From NCBI RefSeq assembly GCF_958979055.1, contig NC_084898.1, positions 2,242,001-2,306,000 on the forward strand: DNA of 64,000 nt. The letters run 5' to 3'. This DNA comes from Alnus glutinosa (taxonomy: Eukaryota > Streptophyta > Magnoliopsida > Fagales > Betulaceae). A program made the position numbers and the translations under genes. Of the stretch, positions 27,396-38,900 are shown in pieces; the stretch's first letter is position 1; every line of letters begins with the position of its first letter. Below the pieces are notes generated by a model. The model saw only the letters and a program-made list of their open reading frames with translations, was not told the DNA's origin and did not search any database.

Positions 27396-27399
27396 AGTG

Positions 27400-29215
27400 C
27401 ACTTTGAAAAACTTTGACAAAAACAATGTTGGGGATCATGCGCTAATCAAAGTCCGATCCCAGAAAATTATTCTTCAAAATAAACAAGGCTAGATTAATT
27501 AAACTAACGTGTTTAAGGTAATTACAATCGAAATCGGCCTCTCCTAGGCTACCAGGGCCAGTGGACTTTGGTTGATTTGCTCATTACATGTTGAATGGTG
27601 AAGAACATGTTCTTGACTCAACCTTCAGATCTTATCTCTAATGACTGAATATGACTATGAGTGTAGACTCATAACTTGAAGCATTGAATTGATAAATAAT
27701 ACTTCACAATGGCCCTCTATTTATAGACTTGAATTTACACTTATGATAGAGTCAGGAGATAAGAAAGAGTTGTAGGACTGGGATTTTAAGGCATATAGGT
27801 CCTACCATGCATAGGTCTCACCAATATGTCTTGGGTTGTGTAGGAGTTGTATAAGTGGGTTGTGCAATAATCATTTTTCGGATTTAATCCTAACTCTATT
27901 GCTACTAATTTTCTAGCATGTGCTTGGGTTTTATCCCTTAGGCCCAATGCTCCTTAATCTCTTCTTAAGCCTTTTGGAATTAATTCCAAAAGACCATAAC
28001 TCTTAAATACTTAAGCTCATAGGAAATTAATTCCTTAAGCCCATAGCTATTTAATTGCTTAAGCCCATAGGAAATTAATTCATAAGCCTAATCATCTCTA
28101 AGTAATGAGCCGCTTAGGAATCATATTCTTTTGGCCCTATTTTATCAAATAAAACAATCTAAAATAAATAAATACACAACCGAAGCTCATAGCATATGGT
28201 CAATTTACATGAGCTCAAAGAGGGACCTAAAGGGAAAAATACAATTAGCTTTAAACATGTTTGTGACAATATCACACAGCCGTATTTAATAAAAAATGAT
28301 TCCACTAAACAAATGTGACTGCACTTTAATATGTATTTTCAAATTAATAAAATCAATTCCAGCGACATACTTATTTATTATATATTACCCATCCATGAAA
28401 TCATTCCGTAGTCGACCCAAAGTCAATACACTATTACTTAATTTACTATCTCTTTTCCTTGATACTCATTTTTGTACCATGTGAGATTTTCATCTCACCT
28501 TGCACAAAACAAAATGTGTTCTCATAATTCTACACGCAATCACCCAAAGCACATAAGTATTGACCAGAGATTTGATCTCATTCTTGTACATCAGAGTGAC
28601 ATACACTTTACATCTGAGTTCACAATCTTCTTAGGATTTAGTGTAACTGCTATAAGTCGTCATGCATGTACATCATTCTTAATCACAGTGTTGAAAGAAT
28701 GATGACTCACGTAGTCCGTTCGGTGCATAGTACTACATTGCACTTACACCAACATATCAATCTGAAGCCCTTCCTACTTCTCCTAATCAAGATAGATTGT
28801 TAAGATTGACATGTTATAGTCTATATGGATTTTCCAATTCCATTTATGACTACGAACAATCTTTTATAAATTTCAAGGATATATATAATACAATTTATAA
28901 AAAATAAACATAATGTAATTGGAGTTTTTGACACCAGTTCCATAAAACAAGACTCTAAAAAGCATGAAATAAAGGGCGCCACTTTTAGCCCTATTTTTTT
29001 TCCTTCTGTTTTGAAATTTGTGCAAACTTTAAACCTATTACATTTAAACTATACAACTTTGTAATTTGTGAATGTGTCTATAACCAAACCAATATATAAG
29101 ACCAATACAACCTATACTACAATTTCACAAATTAGATTGCTATTTGACAAATCACAGAAAATATAGAGAACGAGAATTAGAATTTGCGATTAGAGAATCA
29201 GAATCTATGTTTTTG
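27400..29215. other. Non-coding sequence, possibly LTR-element debris
   Basis: The sequence is of moderate complexity with no coding domains in any frame. The stretch 28380-28800 has the look of retroelement non-coding sequence, but I cannot find paired LTRs or a primer binding site. No gene is supported. Confidence 0.35.
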
Positions 29216-30440
29216 TGACAACCCTTTTTTTTTTTTTTTTTTTTTTTTATACAAAACATTTCATAAACATTAATCTCTTAAAATACAAATGGATCTTCAC
29301 AGTGGCACGGCGATATGTCGCAAAGCCAACATATGGTACATACCCCATAATATGTACATGATAAATCAGAGTATGACATTTATCTAACTATGCAGCGGAA
29401 AACATAAATCTAATAGCAGAAATCACATATTAAACATTTATCACAAATTAATTACAACAAGAGTCATTTAACATCTATCTGTTTAAGTCTTTCCTCAATA
29501 TAATTACATAACAGAGATGTTTTTATATAATAACAAGTGAAACAGGCATCACAAGCCATAAACAAAACCTATAAAATTGAGGACGCCCATATCCCGCAAT
29601 TATAACCGTCACGGCGAGCTTCGGTCATAATATCTCAAATGCACATCTACAACCTCATCAACTATGACCGGAGTACCTGCAGCCAAAGGAATATCATTTA
29701 TACAGTTGTGAGAGTTTTTCACATCTGTATAGGTGAAATAGTGAGTTCACCGTCTCAGTACATAATACTGAGACCTCAGTGATATTAAACTAATTGAGTT
29801 TTCGCAATGAACCAACTTTTCCTTTTTAGTCACGCGTACACTACACCATAATTGTTTGATCCCTCTAATTTGTGAAGCAACTAAGATTTAATGATTTGCT
29901 GCGTCAGAAATTAAGATCTTAGGAAGCACGCTCGATGAAATTAAATGCAACCACTTGTGCTTGTATTGTTTAGCTTCATCGATCTCTCTAATTCTTAAGG
30001 CTGCTACTAGATTAAACATTTAGCGCTTGTCTTGGGTTGTTTAGTAGTTAAGGTTAATTAGATCGCTTATTTTCTAATTAACTACGGCTAAGGAGAAATA
30101 GGGAAAGAGTTCCAACAGTGAATATTCAAAATATGAATTAATATATACTTGCATCGATGATCAGTTGTAAAATTTCGAAGGTGGATGTTGACTTAGACCA
30201 ATGTTTGTTCTTTTGATTTTTACTTTAATTTGAATTGTTCCTTAGTTATTCTTCTTAAAATTGTTTTTGTTATACTCAAACCCCCTCATCCTTATTCACG
30301 CAGCATAAAACTAGGCTAAATACTCTCCGTGGGATCGACCCTTACTTACACTACTACATGTATTTTTAGAAGTAAAGGTTTTATTTTTGGTTGTCTACGA
30401 CAGCACACCAGTTTTTCCTAGCCCTAGCCGTCCACCACTA
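29216..30440. other. Possible LTR-retroelement remnant
   Basis: It begins tgtgacaaccc followed by a long T run (29227-29249) and ends in a stretch (ctccgtgggatcgaccc at about 30327) similar to the LTR region of plant gypsy elements such as Athila/Tat. No protein domains are present. Borders and family are uncertain. Confidence 0.35.
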
Positions 30441-30880
30441 TAAAGGAGTTCTAACTTATCTATAACTTCAACTGCAGCTTGTCCCACATTGCTTAAATCT
30501 TCCAGGCTTCTAGTATTCTGAGCCTATGAATAGACATGTCTATAACTCTTAAAAAAAAAGAAGCTATTTTGCTATATTTCTTTAGTTTTTATTAAGAACT
30601 AATATTCTTGAATTAACTCTCGAGAAGAAGTTTAAATTTTGAAGAGCAAGTTGAGAGCCCACTCTCATCACATGTTTTTTATCGAGGAGAAAGGAGCTTA
30701 ATCTTGTCCATATAGCCAATGAGTGGCCGTTTATTTTAAACACATTCAAGTAAGTGTTTATGATTTATAGTTTATTTTTAAAATAACATTGTTCTTTGCC
30801 TGTTTATTATAAAGTTCGTTCTTGGATTTGGTAATTTTATTTTCCATTGCGCAATATGCAAACCAATTCCAAATAGAAAA
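30441..30880. other. Spacer
   Basis: AT-rich sequence in which nothing was recognised. Confidence 0.4.
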
Positions 30881-31220
30881 ACCCTAAAAATCCAGTAAGA
30901 AAACCATGAAGAGAAAACAAGGCAGAGATACAACCGTATAAAAAACAAGGATGAGGGAAAACCCTAAGGCAAATCAAGGGAGAAAACCTGCAGAGAAAAC
31001 AAGGGAGGGAGACAACCCTATAAAAAACAAGGTAGGGAGAAAACCCTAAGGAAAAAAATAAAATAAAATAAACTAAGAAGGCATGGGGGGTCGAAGGTAA
31101 CCCTCAGTTTGTAGGTTACAAATTTATAGGTACCTTGTAGACAAGCCTCGATTTTCATGAGGTGGGAGGCCATCTCTCGGGATAGGGAAAAAAACCCTAA
31201 GGCAAAAAACAAAAAGGCAT

Positions 31221-31245
31221 GGGGGGGGGGGGGGGGGGGGGGGGG
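31221..31245 (+). repeat. G25 homopolymer
   Basis: Twenty-five consecutive G residues are followed by CGCG. Such tracts are rare in plant DNA, form quadruplex structures and are prone to length error. Confidence 0.85.
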
Positions 31246-31730
31246 CGCGAATTAACCCCTAGAATTTGTAGGCTACATGTTTCAGGTTTTCAGAAATCAC
31301 AAAAGCATCACACATTTCTGGAAGGAGATTACAAAGTTTACTGAGGAGCATCATCCTCGGCAGCCTCGTACCCAAGATAGTCAAAGAGTAGGAAGCTAAA
31401 GATTGTTCAAGCCTCCGAAGGAGCCAAGACTCAAATTTTTTCGAGACACATATTTCTCATTATCCGAATATGCTTTCGCTAAAGGAATTGGTGGGTAATT
31501 GCTGGGAATAAATCAACTCATATCGGCCCATTTGAAGAACCATGGGCCACCAAGTCAATACCGGCCCAAGGAAAATTGGAGGCCCTAAGCTGAGACGCCA
31601 GGACTCCCAGGTAGGCCAATCTAGGGAGATAGATTCCATCCTTTAAAATGGCTATTTCCGAGGATAAGAGACAACAAATTCATCTAGATTGAGTCTCGAG
31701 AATGCAGACATCTCGAGACTGAGAGTTTAA

Positions 31731-31868
31731 CCAAGGCTAGGGATAAACATGTCTCGGGAACTCAGGTATCAGTCAGCCAAGGCCTGGGACAAGCATGTCT
31801 CTGTAACTCAGGTATCAACCAACCAAGGCCAGGGACAAAGCATGTCTCGGAAAGTGGTATCAACCTTA
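31731..31868 (+). repeat. 46-bp tandem repeat, three units
   Basis: Units start at 31731, 31777 and 31823 with ccaaggc, and each contains catgtctc. The first two also contain actcaggtatca. Confidence 0.85.
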
Positions 31869-32340
31869 TCTAACGAAATCCAAATTAGAACTCTAATCCA
31901 AGTTGAATTGGGGTAGGAGTCACAATCTGGTTCAATTAGAACATCTTAAAGAATCTGATCAACAGTGATATTCCCTGTAGAATTGGGATAGGACTCTCGG
32001 TCCGAATATAATCATTAAAGATTTGGGAATCCCTGAAGATCCGAACTAGATCCTACGTCCAATAAGGAATCCAACTCCAAATCAAACGCTAACAACACTC
32101 CTAAGTCAAGTAGGAGTAGGAAACCTAATTCAGGTTTCCCTATACCTCTTTGCCTATAAATAGGCTCAAACCTCATGTATAAACAACAGACTAATTATTT
32201 TATGCAATGAATATATTTTTGTTCCAAAAGCTAATTTAAGCATTGAAGTGAAACCCCTGAAAGGGTCCCTTGATTTGTTGTTTTGTGGTGATTTTGAGAG
32301 CGTGAAAAAAATTGAAGAACATGCAGTTTACACCATAACA

Positions 32341-32959
32341 GAAACTGCCCTAACAGATTCCAACTATATTCCTTCTCAATTCTTTTAATTTTTAATTTTT
32401 TCACTAAAATGACATCTTTTGTTTTTCAAACGTACATTTTTAAAGGATAGTAATAGGATTATGATTAACAAATTTTCACCAAAAAAAAAAAAAATACATT
32501 AACAAAAAATGAACAAATTTTAGAGATCAATAAGTTCGAAATTTAGATTTCAAATTGACAAAAAATCGAAACTTAAAAATATTAAAATATAGGTGTAGTT
32601 TAATTTTGAAGAACAATATGCAAAGAAAATTCATAAAAATAAATAAGTAGTCTTGAATGGAATTTTTTTTTTTTTTTTGACAAGTTGAATGGAATTTTTT
32701 TAAAAACACTCGTTAACAGCAACCTTTTGTTTTATGTCTGGTACAAGAATAATGAGTGAACCTAGGCGCTAATAATTTTAATAACTTTTATTTTAAAATC
32801 ATATATTTTTTTTTACATATTAATTAAGAAATTATATACTTTTTATATATTTAGGGATACATAATAATTTTATACACTAAATTAAAAAAATCATTTTGTT
32901 AGAAAAATTTCTGTCTTTTTATCCGGGTCACTTATTTGCGAGCTCTTCTTTCTATCACA
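32341..32959 (+). promoter_or_regulatory. 5' flank of the FMO gene
   Basis: AT-rich sequence upstream of the ATG at 32960, with tatatacttttt and tatatattt at about 32833-32852 as possible TATA elements. No other feature is supported. Confidence 0.4.
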
Positions 32960-35900
32960 ATGAAAATGGCAATCGCAGGAACAACTTCGACAACAATACG
33001 ACAACTGCCCATGCCACTCGCGTCTTGCCACGTGGCCGTGATTGGAGCTGGCGCCGGCGGCCTTGTAACGGCCCGGGAGCTCCAGCGCGAGGGTCTCAGC
33101 GTGGTGGTCTTCGAGCAAGCCCACCAGGTGGGCGGCACCTGGGTCTACACCCCAAAGGTCGAGTCGGACCTGCTCGGGCTCGGCCCCACCCGGACCACGG
33201 TCCACTCGAGCCTCTACCGCTCCCTCCGCACGAACCTCCCCCGGGAGTGCATGGGTTTCCGGGACTACCCTTTCGTCTCACGGGACGACCCAGACCGAGA
33301 TCCGAGGCGCTTCCCGGGTCACCGAGAGGTCCTCATGTATCTCGAAGACTTCGCGCGCGAGTTTGGGATTGCTGAGTTGGTGCGGCTGGAGACAGAGGTA
33401 GTGCGCGTGGGATTAGTGGAGGGCTCGAAATGGAAAGTGATATCAAGAAAGAGAGGCAGAGACGAAACGAGTGTGGATGAGATTTTTGACGCCGTTGTTG
33501 TGAGTAACGGCCACTACACCGAGCCTCGTGTCGCTGAAATTCCCGGTATGTGTTGGGTACATGAATAGGAATTGTGAATTGCTCGTTTGGGTATTGAATT
33601 TTTAGAATTAGAATTGAATTCTAATTCTATTTACAAATATCGAGATAAAAAATTGTGTTTGGGTGTTGAATTTTGAGATTGAAAAATATTATATTTTAAT
33701 GGTAATAAATGATTGAAAGTTTAAAAAGTTGTATATAATGATTGGTATTTTAAAAAGTTGTGTGAAATAATAATTTATTATATATTGATTATTTAATTAA
33801 AAAAATAAATAATTTTTTTTTTTTAAAAAATAATTAAAATCAAAATTAAAAAATAAAAAAATAAAATAAAAAATGAAGCAAGGGGTGGCTGCCGGCAGCC
33901 ACACCTTTGGGGGTGGCCGCGCGCCACCCCCAGAGGAGGTCGGGGGTGGCCCCGCGGCCACCCCCAGTGGTCGGGGGAGGCCGCGCGGCCTCCCCCAAGG
34001 GTCGGGGGTGGCCGCGCGGCCACCTCCAGTAGTAGGGGGAGGCCGCGTGGCCTCCCCAAGAGGGTCAGGTGGCAGCCACCCCTCTGTTTTTATTTTTAAT
34101 TTCATTTATTTATTTATTTTTTATTTAAATTATTAATATTTTATTATTTAAATGTTGGACCCACGTGTTTTTTTAGTCAACTTTTCCTGCGCGTGGGTCC
34201 CACCATTAATCTGAAAGACAGCCTTGAGAATAATAGAATTCGGGTTTTTTGCGGGTGTGATGCGGGTTTTCGGATTTTGAACAAATACCCGAGAAGAAAA
34301 CTTATTATTCTCTATATCCAAACCAACCATTAAATCAATCGGTTAGAAGCTTATTCTTTTCTTTTTCTTTTCAGGCATGAGTAAATGGCCTGGGAAGCAA
34401 ATTCATAGCCACAATTACCGTGTTCCCGAGCCTTTTCGAGATCAAGTATGTGCCAGGTTTCTATCTACTTCATCCTTATTTTTTTTGGGTATTTAAAAGT
34501 TTGGATAGTGAACAAGTATGCTTTTGACAGATTGTAGTTTTGATAGGGAGTTCAGCAAGTGCTGTTGATATTTCTCGGGACATAGCTGGTGTTGCCAAAG
34601 AAGTACATATTGCTGCGAGAACAATTGGAGATGGAACATTTGGAAAGCAGGCTGGCTATGATAACATGTGGCTTCATCCTATGGTAAAATCCTTTCCCAT
34701 GGTGACAATTGGGTGGTTATTATGACAAGTTATTCGAGTAAAATCCTTTCACTGTGATTCTGGGTAAAGTTGATCTAAAGTGCTAATCTTAATACTAAAT
34801 TGATGCAGATACAAAGTGTCCGTGAAGATGGAACTGTATATTTCCAAGACCGTAGCTTTATCCTTGCTGATGTCATTCTTCACTGCACAGGGTATGCTGA
34901 AAACTCCATTATTTGGCCTTAGCTTCATCTAGGACCAAAATTCTCTTTACAGAAAGTTTCATATTGAATGTAAAATTTGTGAGTGAACCCAAAATGAAAC
35001 ATTGAATGATAATTAAAAGTTGTGGGAATGGAGTGTGATTTTTCTTTTTGGTTTGAAAAGTATTTTGACATGACATAAATCAATTTGAGTGAAAACAGTT
35101 TTAAGTGTTTTGTGAATGTTTTATATTTTGGGTCCTTTGTTAAGATAAAGGAAACTTTAACAACCAAAGCCTTTCTCATTTAAAGGTACAAGTATCATTT
35201 TCCTTTTCTTGAAACTGATGGCTTCGTGACTGTGGATGACAACCGTGTGGGGCCACTGTACAAGCACATTTTCCCACCAGTCTTGGCCCCATTGCTTTCC
35301 TTTGTTGGGTTACCGTTGAAGGTTTATCCCTACTTATCATAGTATGCCCTTGGTTTTTAGTTGGATATATATTATTTTGATCTTAGTTAATGGTGGAAGA
35401 AAATCTTTGTATTTGGTTGGTGCCAGGTTATTACTTTCCCCATGTATGAATTACAAGGCAAGTGGGTAGCTGGTGTCTTGTCTAATCGACTCATGCTTCC
35501 ATCACAACAAGAGATGATGGAAGATGTTGAAGCTTTCTACTCATCGGCCGAAGTTTCTGGCATGCCTAAGCGATACACTCACAATTTGGGTGGTAGTCAG
35601 GTATATATTTGCTCAAGCCAGGAGCCTTACATGGTCTATTTTGATGTTTGGTACTTTTGTGAGCTCACATTAATTTAGTATGGTGGCTAATGGCCCATTT
35701 TCAATGTGTTGTTAAATGGTCCCAAACTGGCACAATGAAAGAACATAAGGGTGTCTAAATACTGCTCGCACTAGATATCAAGTTAAGACTATAAGTATAT
35801 CTCTACCTACGTCTCTCAGATTATTGGGATTAGTATTGTGTTAGTCTTTATCTTTATGCAAGAGTCATAGTCCTAGTCTGAGTGAGACTATCAGTCCTAA

Positions 35901-38900
35901 TCCTAGTTATGTAAGAGTCCAAGTCCAAGTGGGACTATAAGTCCTAATCCTAGTCTAAGTCAGTGTTGTAACCTTCATTTAAGTGCAGTATTGGAATAAA
36001 GTATGGGTAGAGAATTATTCAGTAAAATCAATGCTTGCGTTGTGAGGCCTTGAGGTCCATGTAAAAGCCTCTATCTTTGTTCTTTATGGTAACCATAGTG
36101 AAGTTACGCAGGACCATCATACTAACTTTCCAGTCCACGGTCCAGTTATGCAGTCTATTTCTAAGGCACATAACAACTTGGTACTAGAGCCAACAATGTC
36201 TTCACCTTCCTCGTTGCCTTCCAAGCAACGGATGGAACCATTGGAGACTAAATTTGATTCTACGATGCGGGAGCTTTCACAGCAATGAATTTCAGGTTTG
36301 ATCATTGACACACCAACACAGGGAGTTGATCTAATAATTGCAGCGAAGGACCACGAATTACCCAGAGAGGTTTGGGCACCAGTGGATCAACGGCTCCTAG
36401 GGTGTCTAAGTTAGATTTTCCACGCTATTGTAGCAATGACGACTCGACTAGTTGGATTTACCGGATCAAGCAATTTTTTGAATTCCATGGTACAAATGAG
36501 GAGGAGAGACTACCCTTAGCTGCCTACCGTAACGAAAAGAGTAGTGATGCCTTGAAAGAGGGGGGGTCTCCACGCCAAGTATGGTCCAACCCTTTTTGAG
36601 GATTTTTTTTTTTTGGATTATTTATCTAAGCTGAAACAGGTTGGGTTAGTGCGTGACTATCAAATTCAATTCAAAAGACTCCTAAGTCGTGTTGGCAAAT
36701 TTTCTCTTGAACACCAATTGGGGCGTTTCATCAGTGGGCTTAACACGATACGCACGGAGGTTCAAGCAGCACGCCCCACAAGCCTCATCGCTGCAGTAGG
36801 CTTGGCACGGCGGTACGAAGCCAAGCAACAAGCCCAATGCCGGAACAGTTTGCTGGAACCCCTGAGGCCCCCCAGTCTGCCACCCATGCCATCGTGGGTG
36901 CTAACCCTAGCCAAGAGTCCCCAAATCAAAAAACTCATAGCAGAAGAATTAAAAGACAGAAGGGACAGAGGGTTGTGTTTGAATTGTGACGAGAAATTCA
37001 AACCTGGCCATCGATGTGCCAAATTATTTTGGCTAGAATTGAAGGATGATGAAGAGGAAGCACTACCAGAATGGGTCGATGCGGAAAATTTCAAAGGATT
37101 TCTCAGAGTAGGGGAGGAGCTGCCAGCAATTTCTATACACGCCATCACCGGAGCTCACGATCCTTGCTCGATGTGGATAAAAAAGACTATGGGTGGCTGC
37201 AAAATCCTGCTTCTCTTTGATAGTGGAAGCACCCACAACTTCATCAGCACCGCCATGGCCCAAAGAGTGGGAATCTCGTGGACGAAGGGAGGAAGACTGG
37301 AGGTCCTCGTGGCTAACGGCGAATGGCTGCTCAATGGGGGTGTTTGTCGTTGAATCACCATATGGCTGGAAAACGTTTCCTTTGTGGTGGACTTCTACAT
37401 ACTAGATATTGAAGGATGTGAGGCTATATTAGGGGCTGTGGCTGAGGGTCTTAGGTCCCATTTTGTGGGATTTTTCAAGTCTATGGATGTGTTTTGTGTG
37501 GGAAGGAGACCGGGAAGTGTTTCGGGGAATTTCAACGCCTCAAGATAAGGTGGTAGATGGGACAAAGTTTCTGAAACTCGTGGCTGCTGCAGGGGTACGA
37601 CAAATCAAAGCAGTCCACTTAGGAGAAAGGGAGCCCGATTTGAAGAAGTGGAGCCCGATATCCAGGCCTTACTTGATCACTACTCTAGCCTGTTTCATGA
37701 GCCCAAAGGCCTACCACTTGCCAGAGCCTATAATCATAAAGTTCCAATGTTGTCAAGCCATGGTCTGGTCAGAGTTCGGCCTTATGAGTATCCTTTTATC
37801 AAAAAAAAAAAAATGAAATTGAGTGGCAAGTCTCTTGGTTTTTAAATTCGATAGTAGTAACAGTTAGCACAAGAAGAAACACGATGGATCATGGAGATCT
37901 TGTGTTGACTACTGAGCTTTGAATCCAATCATGGGAAATTTATTTAATTTCCCCATACCTGTGATAGATGATCTTCTGAATGAGTTACATGGGGGCCAGA
38001 GTTTTCTCCAAATTGGACTTACGTTTTGGCTATCATCAGATCAGAGTTCATCCACTAGATACTGAAAAGACGGCATTTCGGAGCCAGCATGGGCACTATG
38101 AATTTCTAGTAATGCAGTTTGGGCTATCCAATGCCCGGTCCGCCTTTCGGGCCCTAAGGAACATCTTTCAGAAGGTAATTTGGAAGTTTGTTTTAGTTTG
38201 CTTTGATGTTATTTTAATTTATAGCAAAACCTAGGTGGAACACTTGCATCATGTGGCCCAAGTTTTTGAAATTTTATTGACCCATCAATTGTTCCTGAGG
38301 AGAGATAAATGCCAATTTGGCAAAATTGAGGTGTGCTATTTGGGACACAACTTCTCCGCAAGGGGTGGAGATGGATCCTAGAAAAATTGATTCAATAATG
38401 GGGTGGCCCAAACTCAAAAGAATTACTCAAAAGAATGCCTTTGGATGGTCAGCCCATGCAAATGAATCCTTTAATGAGCTGAAACGGGCTATGACCCAGG
38501 CCCCAGTTCTGGCTTTACCTGATTTTTCCAAACCATTCATAGTAGAATGTGTGACATCCCACATCGCCTGGGAATGAGGATGTGCTTATATGTATAAATG
38601 CACCCTTTATGACACAACGCGTCTAGAGCCCAGATGGTTGGGTGTAAGGAACAAAGCCTTGAGGTTGAGGGTTCGAGCAGTCCCAAGATACCAAAGAGGA
38701 CAATATTGTGGGTGGGTCACCATGGCTGCGGCGTGCTCTGATACCACAACAACGAGTTTTAAAGCCGTGATGGCGATGAACCTATCGGAACTCCGCAGTT
38801 AAGCGTGCTTCTGCGAGAGCAGTACCAGGATGGGTGATCTCCTGGGAAGTCTGGTTTGGGGAGCCAAAAATGGACAATATTGTGTCATTGGGAGTGGGTC

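Larger units (their letters stand above)
24639..27399. mobile_element. Non-autonomous CACTA (En/Spm) element, 2.76 kb
   Basis: The left end is CACTACAAAAAAAAAGG and the right end is the complementary ...TTTTTTTTTTGTAGTG, giving the CACTA terminal inverted repeat. The flanking triplets are gac and cac, close to but not a perfect 3-bp target duplication. Both subterminal zones are filled with short, alternately oriented copies of GAGCCGTTTT / AAAACGGCTC, the type of array bound by CACTA transposases. No transposase gene is present, so movement would need a helper. The interior holds a gene-like insert, a perfect hairpin and a GATC-rich minisatellite. Confidence 0.88.
30881..32340 (+). repeat. 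LTR-like remnant with promoter-like end
   Basis: The left third has dispersed copies of gagaaaaccctaagg and caaggcatgggg phrases around a 25-base G run. Three 46-bp units lie at 31731-31868, and a TATAAATA at 32155-32162 sits where an LTR promoter would be. No internal genes or second LTR were found, so it may be a solo or broken LTR. Confidence 0.4.

Noticed and set aside
30900-31210. Interstitial telomere array
   Set aside because: Phrases such as aaaccctaagg recur but not as tandem CCCTAAA units. They belong to a longer dispersed repeat.
33797-34136. Open frames of 78-102 codons in FMO intron 1
   Set aside because: They are translations of palindromic ggggtggcc repeats and lie between two well-supported exons.
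38778-38851. 5S rRNA gene
   Set aside because: The segment is duplicated exactly within paired 357-bp LTRs with a primer site and target duplication, and its 5' third is degenerate. It is part of Cassandra.
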